Shown here: positions 9,260-17,244 of the stretch, piece by piece | Layout: every line of letters starts with the position of its first letter | Numbering within the stretch: the first letter of the stretch is position 1 | Assembly (NCBI GenBank): GCA_020633315.1 | Contig: JACKDV010000008.1 | Coordinates: 62,001 to 126,000, forward strand | Length of the DNA: 64,000 nucleotides | Reading direction: 5' to 3' | Source: Myxococcales bacterium | GTDB lineage: Bacteria; Myxococcota_A; Polyangia; Nannocystales; Nannocystaceae | The notes under the pieces: generated by a model | What the model was told of the DNA's origin: nothing | Databases searched by the model: none | What the model saw: only the letters and a program-made list of their open reading frames with translations | Position numbers and translations under genes: made by a program

Positions 9260-11521
9260 GTGAAGATCACGGTCATCGGTGGCGGCCCGGGGGGCCTGTA
9301 CTTCAGCTTGCTCATGAAGAAGGCGCGACCGGATTGCGAGATCGCGATCTACGAGCGCAACCGTCCCAACGACACCTTCGGCTGGGGCGTGGTGTTCTCC
9401 GACGAGACCCTCAGCAACTTCCTCGAGGCCGATCGGCCCACCTACGAGAGGATCACCGAGGGCTTCGTGCACTGGGACGCGATCGACGTGTGCTATCGCG
9501 ACGAGGTGGTGCGCTCGGGGGGGCACGGCTTCTCCGGGATCGCGCGGCGCCGCCTGCTGCAGATCCTGCAGGAGCGCTGCGTCGAGCTGGGGATCGAGCT
9601 GCGCTTCGAGACCGAGGTGGAGGGACACGAGCAGTTCGCCGACTCGGACCTCGTGGTGGCGGCCGACGGGATCAACAGCCGCATCCGCAGCGCGCTGGCC
9701 GATCACTTCCGCCCCGACATCCGGCCCGGCGCGGCCAAGTTCATCTGGCTGGGCACCACCAAGGTCTTCGACGCCTTCAAGTTCTTCCTGCGCCGCAACG
9801 AGCACGGCTTCTTCACCGTGCACGCCTACCCCTTCGACGCCGAGACCAGCACCTTCATCATCGAGACCGACGAGGACTCGTGGCGCGCGGCGGGGCTCGA
9901 TCGCATGAGCGTGGACGAGGGGGTGGCCTACTGCGAGCGCCTGTTCGCCGATGAGCTCGAGGGGCACCCGCTGCGCACCAACAAGTCGGAGTGGATCAAC
10001 TTCCGGCGCGTGCGCAACGAGACCTGGCACCACGGCAACGTGGTGCTCATCGGCGACGCGGCCCACACCGCACACTTCTCGATCGGCTCGGGCACCAAGC
10101 TGGCCATGGAGGATGCGATCGCCCTGGTCGACGCCCTGCTCGAGCACGACCACGTGCCCACGGCGCTGCAGGCCTACGAGGACGCGCGCTGGGTGGAGGC
10201 GGCCAAGCTGCAGAAGACGGCCGAGACCAGCCAGCAGTGGTTCGAGGAGATCAAGCGCTACGCCGACGATCCCATGCTGCAGCTCACCATGAGCATGATG
10301 TCGCGCAGCAAGCGGGTGACCCACGACAACCTCAAGCTGCGCGACCCGGGCTTCATCGCCGCGGTCGATCGCTGGTTCGCCGAGCAGGCCGGCTGTGCCG
10401 ACCGCAGCCCGCCGCCCCCGCCGATGTTCACCCCCTTCCGGCTGCGGGGCATGGAGCTGGACAACCGGGTGGTGGTCTCACCCATGTGCATGTACTCGGC
10501 CGTCGACGGCGTGCCCAACGACTGGCACCTGGTGCACCTGGGCAGCCGGGCCGTGGGCGGGGCCGGCCTGGTGATGACCGAGATGACCGACGTCAGCGCA
10601 CAGGGGCGCATCAGCCCCGGCTGCACCGGCCTCTACGACGAGGCCCACGTGCCGGCCTGGCGGCGCATCACCGACTTCGTGCATGCCAGCTCGCGGGCGA
10701 AGATCGGCGTCCAGCTCGGCCACGCGGGGCGCAAGGCCTCCACCGGGCTCTTGTGGGACGGCTACGACAAGCCGCTGCCCGAGGGCAACTGGGAGATCAT
10801 CGCGCCCTCGCCCCTGCCGCTGCACCCGGGCCTCAGCCAGGTGCCGCGATCGATGACGCGCAAGGACATGGACGGGGTGGTGGCGGCCTTCGTGGCCGCC
10901 ACCGAGCGGGCGCTGCGGGCGGGCTTCGACCTCGTCGAGGTCCACATGGCGCACGGCTACCTGCTGGCCAGCTTCATCTCGCCGCTGACCAACCAGCGCG
11001 ACGACGAGTACGGCGGATCGCTGGAGAGCCGCCTGCGCTTCCCGCTGGAGGTGCTCGACGCGGTGCGCGGGGCGTGGCCCGAGGACAAGCCGATCTCGGT
11101 GCGGATCTCCGCGGTCGACTGGGCTCCCGGCGGGCTCGAGCTGGTCGAGGCGGTGGAGGTGGCCCGGGCCCTCAAGGAGCACGGGGTCGACATCATCGAC
11201 GTGAGCAGCGGCCAGACCGTGCCGCACCAGCAGCCGGTGTACGGCCGCATGTACCAGGCGCCGTTCTCCGATCGCATCCGCCACGAGGTGGGGATCCCGA
11301 CGATGACGGTGGGGGCGATCCAGGGCTGGGATCACGTCAACACCCTGCTCGCCTCCGGCCGCGCCGACCTGTGTGCGATGGCGCGCCCGCACCTGTTCGA
11401 TCCCTACCTCACCGTGCACGCGGCGGCCGAGCAGGAGCACTACGAGCAGAGCTGGCCCAAGCAGTACCTCTCGGCGGCTCCGCGACCGCCCGATCCCAAC
11501 GCGAACGAGCGCCGGCGCTGA
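9260..11521 (+). CDS. Bifunctional FAD monooxygenase / OYE-type reductase (2-aminobenzoyl-CoA monooxygenase/reductase-like)
   Basis: A 753-residue fusion. Residues 1-385 are a group A flavin monooxygenase: dinucleotide loop I-G-G-G-P-G-G-L near the N-terminus, and the second FAD motif V-L-I-G-D-A-A-H-T-A-H. Residues about 389-735 are an Old Yellow Enzyme-type NADH:flavin oxidoreductase (V-V-S-P-M-C-M-Y-S-A, then Q-L-G-H-A-G-R-K). This order matches Azoarcus 2-aminobenzoyl-CoA monooxygenase/reductase and annotated bifunctional salicylyl-CoA 5-hydroxylase/oxidoreductases, which dearomatise aryl-CoA esters. No aryl-CoA ligase or ring-cleavage gene is adjacent, so the substrate is uncertain. The gene stands alone, divergent from the spermidine synthase-like gene. 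Confidence 0.9.
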   Translation: MKITVIGGGPGGLYFSLLMKKARPDCEIAIYERNRPNDTFGWGVVFSDETLSNFLEADRPTYERITEGFVHWDAIDVCYRDEVVRSGGHGFSGIARRRLLQILQERCVELGIELRFETEVEGHEQFADSDLVVAADGINSRIRSALADHFRPDIRPGAAKFIWLGTTKVFDAFKFFLRRNEHGFFTVHAYPFDAETSTFIIETDEDSWRAAGLDRMSVDEGVAYCERLFADELEGHPLRTNKSEWINFRRVRNETWHHGNVVLIGDAAHTAHFSIGSGTKLAMEDAIALVDALLEHDHVPTALQAYEDARWVEAAKLQKTAETSQQWFEEIKRYADDPMLQLTMSMMSRSKRVTHDNLKLRDPGFIAAVDRWFAEQAGCADRSPPPPPMFTPFRLRGMELDNRVVVSPMCMYSAVDGVPNDWHLVHLGSRAVGGAGLVMTEMTDVSAQGRISPGCTGLYDEAHVPAWRRITDFVHASSRAKIGVQLGHAGRKASTGLLWDGYDKPLPEGNWEIIAPSPLPLHPGLSQVPRSMTRKDMDGVVAAFVAATERALRAGFDLVEVHMAHGYLLASFISPLTNQRDDEYGGSLESRLRFPLEVLDAVRGAWPEDKPISVRISAVDWAPGGLELVEAVEVARALKEHGVDIIDVSSGQTVPHQQPVYGRMYQAPFSDRIRHEVGIPTMTVGAIQGWDHVNTLLASGRADLCAMARPHLFDPYLTVHAAAEQEHYEQSWPKQYLSAAPRPPDPNANERRR

Positions 11522-11557
11522 CGCGGGCATCGACGCGGGAGCCGGTCCGGCGGGGGG

Positions 11558-11641
11558 GCCGTCGGCGTCCTCGAGCGGGCCCACGTCGTGGAGCGAGACC
11601 ACGTTGGAGTGGGTGAGGCGGGCGAGCGCGCGGGCCTCCCT
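11558..11641 (-). pseudogene. Fragment of a Pkn-type Ser/Thr protein kinase (N-lobe)
   Basis: Twenty-eight minus-strand codons read REARALARLTHSNVV followed by SLHDVG and an acidic tail. This closely fits the helix-C to beta-4 stretch of myxobacterial Pkn kinases (consensus REARALARLSHPNVV). In this frame a TGA lies two codons upstream (11645-11647), no VAIK-type N-lobe precedes it in any frame, and the downstream sequence becomes Pro/Ala-rich before running into the antisense of the flavoprotein gene. It is therefore a relic, not a gene. It occupies much of the 213-bp gap between the flavoprotein gene and the HemF-like gene. Confidence 0.7.
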
Positions 11642-11734
11642 GGATCAGGTGCTGCTGCGCGCAGCGGGGCTCGGCGCTCACACGGCGGAGGTCGACGATC
11701 GGATCCTTCGTGCCCGGCGGATGCCGGCCGGTGC

Positions 11735-12784
<1,050 letters not shown>

Positions 12785-12870
12785 ACCGCCGAGAGCAGGG
12801 AGTCGTCGCGCAGCTCCTGCGTGACGAGCATCATGTTCACGATCGCGCGGCGGCGTGGGTCTCGCCGTCG

Positions 12871-13551
12871 CTAGGGACCCGACTGGCGCAGCCGTGGGTG
12901 ACGGATGTCGCGGCCCTTGACCATGAAGATCACCAGCTCGGCGAGGTTGGTGGCGTGGTCGGCCATGCGCTCGAGCCACTTGGCCACCGATTGCACGTGG
13001 ATCCAGTCGTGGAGGCGCTCGGGCTGGTCGACCATGCGCCCGAGCAGGTCCTCGAAGACCTGGTGGAACAGCTCGTCCACCTGGTCGTCGACCGCGATCA
13101 CCTCGCGGGCCTTGGCCTCGTCGCGCTCTACGAAGGCCTCGATGGCCTTGCGGACCATCTTCTGGGTCACCGCGGTCATCTGGGGGATCCCGGCGTGGAT
13201 CACCACGGGGGCGCCGTCGAGGTCGATGGTGCGCTCGCAGATGTTCACGGCGAGATCGGCGATGCGCTCGAGGTCGGTGACCATCTTCATGACCAGGGTC
13301 ACGAAGCGCAGGTCGGAGGCCATGGGCTGGCGCTTGGCCAGGATGAGCAGGCAGGCCTCGTCGATCTCCACCTCGGCCTGGTTGACGGCCTGGTCGGCGG
13401 CGATGGTGCGGCGGGCGAGGACCACGTCGCGGTCGATCAGGGCCTGGCCGGCGTCGGCGATCATCTGCTCCACGTGCCCCGCCATGCCCAGCAGGGCCTG
13501 GCGGATCTGCAGCAGCTCGCGCTCGTACTCTCGCGCCGTGTGGGTGCCCAT
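12871..13551 (-). CDS. phoU: Phosphate-specific transport system accessory protein PhoU
   Basis: A 226-residue all-helical protein with the two PhoU three-helix bundles. The metal-binding signatures are visible: E-V-E-I-D-E-A-C-L in repeat 1 and the matching acidic D-D-Q-V-D-E-L-F in repeat 2. PhoU links PstB to a PhoR-type sensor and damps phosphate uptake and PHO signalling. It is the last pst gene, 4 nt after pstB, in the order pstS-pstC-pstA-pstB-phoU. Length and context are standard. No phoR or phoB is present in this window. Confidence 0.96.
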   Translation of the reverse strand: MGTHTAREYERELLQIRQALLGMAGHVEQMIADAGQALIDRDVVLARRTIAADQAVNQAEVEIDEACLLILAKRQPMASDLRFVTLVMKMVTDLERIADLAVNICERTIDLDGAPVVIHAGIPQMTAVTQKMVRKAIEAFVERDEAKAREVIAVDDQVDELFHQVFEDLLGRMVDQPERLHDWIHVQSVAKWLERMADHATNLAELVIFMVKGRDIRHPRLRQSGP

Positions 13552-13555
13552 GGCC

Positions 13556-14389
13556 TCAGCCGAATTTACCGGTGATGTAGTCTTCCGTGCGGGAATCCGC
13601 GGGGGAGGTGAACAGGGCGTTGGTGTCGGCGAGCTCGACCAGCTCGCCGTGCAGCAGGAACGCCGTCCGCTGGGACACCCGGGCCGCCTGCTGCATGTTG
13701 TGGGTGACGATGACGATGGTGTAGCGCTCGCACAGGTCGTGGAGCAGATCCTCGATGCGCGCGGTCGCGATGGGATCGAGGGAGGAGCAGGGCTCGTCCA
13801 TCAGCAGCACCTCGGGCTCCACCGCGAGGGCCCGGGCGATGCACAGGCGCTGCTGCTGTCCTCCCGACAGGCTCAGGCCCCGCGCGTCGAGCTTGTCCTG
13901 CACCTCCTCCCACAGCGCGGCCTGGCGCAGGGCGGTCTCCACGATCGCGTCGCCCTGGGAGCGGCGCTCGGAGCGGGTCAGGCGCAGCCCCGCGAGCACG
14001 TTGTCGCGGATCGACATGGTGGGGAAGGGGTTGGGCTTCTGGAACACCATGCCCACGCGGCGGCGCAGCAGCACGGGGTCGACCTCGTGGGCGTAGACGT
14101 CCTGGCCCTCGAGCTCGATGCTGCCCTCCACCCGCGCGCCGGTGATCATCTCGTGCATGCGGTTGAGGCAGCGGATGAAGGTCGACTTGCCGCAGCCCGA
14201 GGGGCCGATGATGGCGGTGACCCGCTGGGCCTCGATGTCCATCGTGATGTCGCGCAGGACCTGGTTGTCGCCGTACCAGGCGTGGACCTCTCGGGCCCGG
14301 ATCTTGATGCCGTTCGCTGTGGTTTCCATGTCCCGGTCGGGGCTCGCCGTGCGGTACGGCGGGCGGTCGGTGGTCGCGGAGAGCATCAT
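13556..14389 (-). CDS. pstB: Phosphate ABC transporter ATP-binding protein PstB
   Basis: A 277-residue ABC ATPase: Walker A G-P-S-G-C-G-K-S-T, signature L-S-G-G-Q-Q-Q-R, Walker B L-L-M-D-E-P followed by C-S-S-L-D, and H-loop V-T-H-N-M. It powers the PstCA permease at the inner face of the cytoplasmic membrane. The ATG at 14389 overlaps the pstA stop (ATGA) and adds about 20 residues to the usual N-terminus; an in-frame ATG at 14329 gives the more typical family length. Family call certain, start less so. Confidence 0.96.
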   Translation of the reverse strand: MMLSATTDRPPYRTASPDRDMETTANGIKIRAREVHAWYGDNQVLRDITMDIEAQRVTAIIGPSGCGKSTFIRCLNRMHEMITGARVEGSIELEGQDVYAHEVDPVLLRRRVGMVFQKPNPFPTMSIRDNVLAGLRLTRSERRSQGDAIVETALRQAALWEEVQDKLDARGLSLSGGQQQRLCIARALAVEPEVLLMDEPCSSLDPIATARIEDLLHDLCERYTIVIVTHNMQQAARVSQRTAFLLHGELVELADTNALFTSPADSRTEDYITGKFG

Positions 14390-15261
14390 CCCTCACGGAG
14401 CCGTTCGAAGCGATGGCGCAGGTAGATGGCCGCCCCGCTGAGCACGAGCAGGGTCACCAGCAGCACCACGATGCCGGCCGCCGCGTCGACGACGAAGCCG
14501 GGCTGCGGGCGAGAGACCCAGTTGAAGATCTGGATGGGGAGCACGGTGAAGGGCGAGCCCGGTCCGTCGGGCAGGAAGCCCACGTAGGTGATGGCTCCGA
14601 GGATGATGAGCGGCGCCGCCTCGCCGATGGCCCGGGCGATGGCGAGGATGGCCCCGGTGAGGATCCCGGGCATGGCCATCGGCAGCACCACCTGCCGGAT
14701 GACCTGCCAGCGGGTGGCGCCCAGGGCCATGCCGGCCTCCCGCAGGGTGCGGGGCACGGTGCGCAGGGCCTCGCGCGAGGACATGATGACGATGGGCAGC
14801 ACCAGCAGGGCCATGGCCAGCGCGCCCGCGGCCAGGCTGCGTCCCATCCCCAGCGCGCGCACGAACAGCTCGAGGCCCAGCAGGCCGTAGATGATCGAGG
14901 GCACGCCGGCGAGGTTGGCCAGGTTGACCTCGATGAGGTTGGCCAGGCGCCCGCGGCCCCCGTACTCCTCGAGGTAGATCGCGGCGCCCACCCCCACCGG
15001 GAGCGCGACGGTCCCGGTCATGGCGATGAGCCAGAAGCTGCCGACGATCCCGGGGAGGATGCCGGCCTCGTCGGGGTGGCGCGAGGGGAAGCTGGTGATG
15101 AAGTCCCAGCTCAGGCGCTCGCTGGCCTGGCCCGTGACGTCGACGATGAGGCCCACCAGCAGCAGCACGGGCAGGATCACGGCGGTCAGGCACAGGGCGC
15201 GGACCAGCTGCTCGGCGAGGCGACTGGGAGGCCGGGTGCGGGCGGGGTCGGGGGTGCTCAT
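14386..15261 (-). CDS. pstA: Phosphate ABC transporter permease PstA
   Basis: A 291-residue permease with six predicted membrane helices and the BPD-transport EAA loop (T-L-R-E-A-G-M-A-L-G-A-T-R-W-Q-V). It pairs with PstC to form the phosphate channel. ATG 15261 overlaps the pstC stop by 4 nt, and its own stop overlaps pstB, so pstC, pstA and pstB are all coupled. The N-terminus MSTPDPARTR sits directly before the first helix, which supports this start over the longer open frame. Confidence 0.95.
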   Translation of the reverse strand: MSTPDPARTRPPSRLAEQLVRALCLTAVILPVLLLVGLIVDVTGQASERLSWDFITSFPSRHPDEAGILPGIVGSFWLIAMTGTVALPVGVGAAIYLEEYGGRGRLANLIEVNLANLAGVPSIIYGLLGLELFVRALGMGRSLAAGALAMALLVLPIVIMSSREALRTVPRTLREAGMALGATRWQVIRQVVLPMAMPGILTGAILAIARAIGEAAPLIILGAITYVGFLPDGPGSPFTVLPIQIFNWVSRPQPGFVVDAAAGIVVLLVTLLVLSGAAIYLRHRFERLREG

Positions 15262-16172
15262 CCGTAGGCCCCCCGGAACCGTCGGGCGAGCCGCTGGCTC
15301 GCGAGGTTGATGACGAAGGTCATCAGGAACAGCGCGGCTCCCACCGCGAAGATCGTGCGGTACTCCAGGGTCCCGGTGGGGGTGTCGCCCAGGCCCACCT
15401 GCACGATGTAGGCGGTCATCGTCTCCACCGGCACCCGCGGGTCGGCGGTGAGGCGGGGCTGCTGCCCGGCCGCGATGGCCACGATCATCGTCTCGCCCAC
15501 CGCCCGCGAGACGGCGAGCACCACGGAGGCGGCGATCCCCGACATCGCGGTGGGGAGCACGATGCGGAAGATCGTCTGCAGTCGGCTCGCGCCCAGGGCG
15601 TAGGCCGCTTCCCGCAAGGTGCGGGGCACCGCATGGATCGCGTCCTCGCTCAGCGAGGAGATCATCGGGATGATCATGATGCCCATGGCGAGCCCGGGGC
15701 TGAGGGCGTTGAAGCCCGCGAGCTCGGGGATCAGCCGCTGCAGCAGCGGGGTGAGGGCCACCAGCGCGAAGTAGCCGTAGACGATGGTGGGGACGCCCGC
15801 GAGCAGCTCGAGGGTGGGCTTGAGCACCCGCCGCACCCCCGGCCGGGCGAACTCGGCGAGGTAGACGGCCGCGAGCAGCCCGAAGGGCAGGGCCACCGCG
15901 ATCGCGATCGCGGAGGTGAGCAGGGTGCCCGCCACCAGCGGCCAGATCCCGAAGTGCTTGTCCGCGAACAGCGGCGTCCACTGGGTGTCGCCGAAGAACT
16001 GGGCCAGCGAGACCTCGGAGAAGAACTCGAGGGTCTCGAGCAGCAGCACGCCCACGATGGCGGCGGTGGTCAGCACCGAGAGCAGCCCGCACGCCAGGAG
16101 CAGGCGCTCGGTGAGGCGCTCCCCGGTGGTGGTGCGGGCGCGGATCAAGGAGCTGCGGGAGGGATCCACCAT
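15258..16172 (-). CDS. pstC: Phosphate ABC transporter permease PstC
   Basis: A 304-residue permease with six membrane helices and a periplasmic segment after helix 1 that mentions the typical F-F-x-x-T-Q-W-x-P-L-F. The EAA loop is T-L-R-E-A-A-Y-A-L-G-A-S-R. It is the PstA partner in the inner membrane. ATG 16172 follows the pstS stop by 4 nt and matches the start of similarity; the longer open frame upstream is the antisense-like shadow of pstS. Confidence 0.95.
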   Translation of the reverse strand: MVDPSRSSLIRARTTTGERLTERLLLACGLLSVLTTAAIVGVLLLETLEFFSEVSLAQFFGDTQWTPLFADKHFGIWPLVAGTLLTSAIAIAVALPFGLLAAVYLAEFARPGVRRVLKPTLELLAGVPTIVYGYFALVALTPLLQRLIPELAGFNALSPGLAMGIMIIPMISSLSEDAIHAVPRTLREAAYALGASRLQTIFRIVLPTAMSGIAASVVLAVSRAVGETMIVAIAAGQQPRLTADPRVPVETMTAYIVQVGLGDTPTGTLEYRTIFAVGAALFLMTFVINLASQRLARRFRGAYG

Positions 16173-16176
16173 CGCT

Positions 16177-17157
16177 TCAGCCGTTGGCCAGGGTCTGCTC
16201 GACGGACGCGCCCACCTTCGAGCCCTCGCCGCCGAAGACCGAGCCGGTGGTCTTGGCCGCGAAGCGCCGGCGGACGAGCGCGTAGGCGGGGTCGGGCAGC
16301 GGGACGTAGCCCACCTCCGCGACGAGCTCGGCGCTGCTGTCGAGGTAGAAGTCCACGAAGGCCGCCACCTCGCCGCGCTCGGCCTCCTTGCGCGAGACGT
16401 AGATGAAGATCGGGCGAGAGAGCGGTTGGTAGCTGCCGTCGGCCACGGTCTGCAGCGAGGGCAGGATGGGGCCCGCGCCGCCGTCCACGGGGACGACCCG
16501 CAGCTTGTCCGCGTTCTCGGAGTAGTAGGCGAAGCCGAAGAAGCCCAGCGCGCCCCGGTCGGTCGAGACGCCCTGCACCAGCACGTTGTCGTCCTCGCTC
16601 GAGGTGAAGTCGCCTCGGCTGGAGTGCTCCTGCCCCACGATGGCCTTGGTGAAGTAGTCGTAGGTCCCCGAGTCCACCCCGGGGCCGAAGAGGTGCAGCT
16701 CGGTGTCCGGCCAGCCCTCGCGGACGTCGCTCCAGCGCTTGATCCGATCCTGGGCGGCGGGCTCCCACATGCGCCGCAGCTCCTCGACGCTGAGGTGGTC
16801 GACCCAGGCGTTGTCCGGGTGCACCACCACGGCGATGCCATCGTAGGCCACGGGCAGCTCGATGTAGTCGATGCGGGCCTCCTTGCACAGCTCGACCTCG
16901 GAGGGCCGGATGGGACGCGAGGCCCCGCTGAGCGCCACCTCGCCCTTGCACAGCTTCTTGAAGCCGCCGCCGGTGCCCGAGACCCCGATGGTGACGCGGC
17001 CGCGGCCGCCCTTCTGGAACTCCTCGGCGACGGCCTCGGTGATGGGGTAGACGGTGCTCGAGCCATCCACCGCCACGATGTCGGTCGTGCCCGGGCCACA
17101 GGCACCGAGCGATCCCAGCGAGACGCCGAGGCAGAAGGTCGCGAGAGCTCGTCGCAT
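16177..17157 (-). CDS. pstS: Phosphate-binding lipoprotein PstS
   Basis: A 326-residue PBP-like protein. Its signal peptide ends in a lipobox L-G-A-C, so it should be a membrane-anchored rather than free periplasmic phosphate receptor. Phosphate-site motifs are visible: D-G-S-S-T-V-Y-P near the N-terminus, G-V-S-G-T-G-G-G-F, and S-G-T-Y-D-Y-F. It is the first gene of the pst operon. ATG 17157 is chosen for the signal peptide; a GAGGAG at 17180-17185 is too far away to serve it, and an in-frame GTG (17181-17179) lies too close to that GAGGAG. A PHO box lies 30-47 bp upstream of the start. Confidence 0.95.
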   Translation of the reverse strand: MRRALATFCLGVSLGSLGACGPGTTDIVAVDGSSTVYPITEAVAEEFQKGGRGRVTIGVSGTGGGFKKLCKGEVALSGASRPIRPSEVELCKEARIDYIELPVAYDGIAVVVHPDNAWVDHLSVEELRRMWEPAAQDRIKRWSDVREGWPDTELHLFGPGVDSGTYDYFTKAIVGQEHSSRGDFTSSEDDNVLVQGVSTDRGALGFFGFAYYSENADKLRVVPVDGGAGPILPSLQTVADGSYQPLSRPIFIYVSRKEAERGEVAAFVDFYLDSSAELVAEVGYVPLPDPAYALVRRRFAAKTTGSVFGGEGSKVGASVEQTLANG

Positions 17158-17186
17158 CGTCGACGCTCGGGTTTTCACACTCCTCT

Positions 17187-17204
17187 GTGACAACCGTGTG
17201 ACAG
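17187..17204 (-). promoter_or_regulatory. PHO box (PhoB-type operator) upstream of pstS
   Basis: On the minus strand the sequence reads CTGTCAC-ACGG-TTGTCAC: two 7-bp direct repeats with a 4-bp spacer. This is the arrangement of the E. coli Pho box (CTGTCAT N4 CTGTCAT). It sits 30-47 bp before the pstS start. It predicts phosphate-starvation control of pstSCAB-phoU, and possibly of the HemF-like gene behind it. Confidence 0.85.
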
Positions 17205-17244
17205 GCGGGAAAGCATTCATGCCGGCGAGCGGCTCCGGACGCGC

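Noticed and set aside
12785..12870. A short minus-strand frame starting M-M-L-V-T-Q-E-L between phoU and the HemF-like gene
   Set aside because: Only a few plausible residues before it runs into the HemF-like gene in another frame; no conservation signal and no ribosome site.
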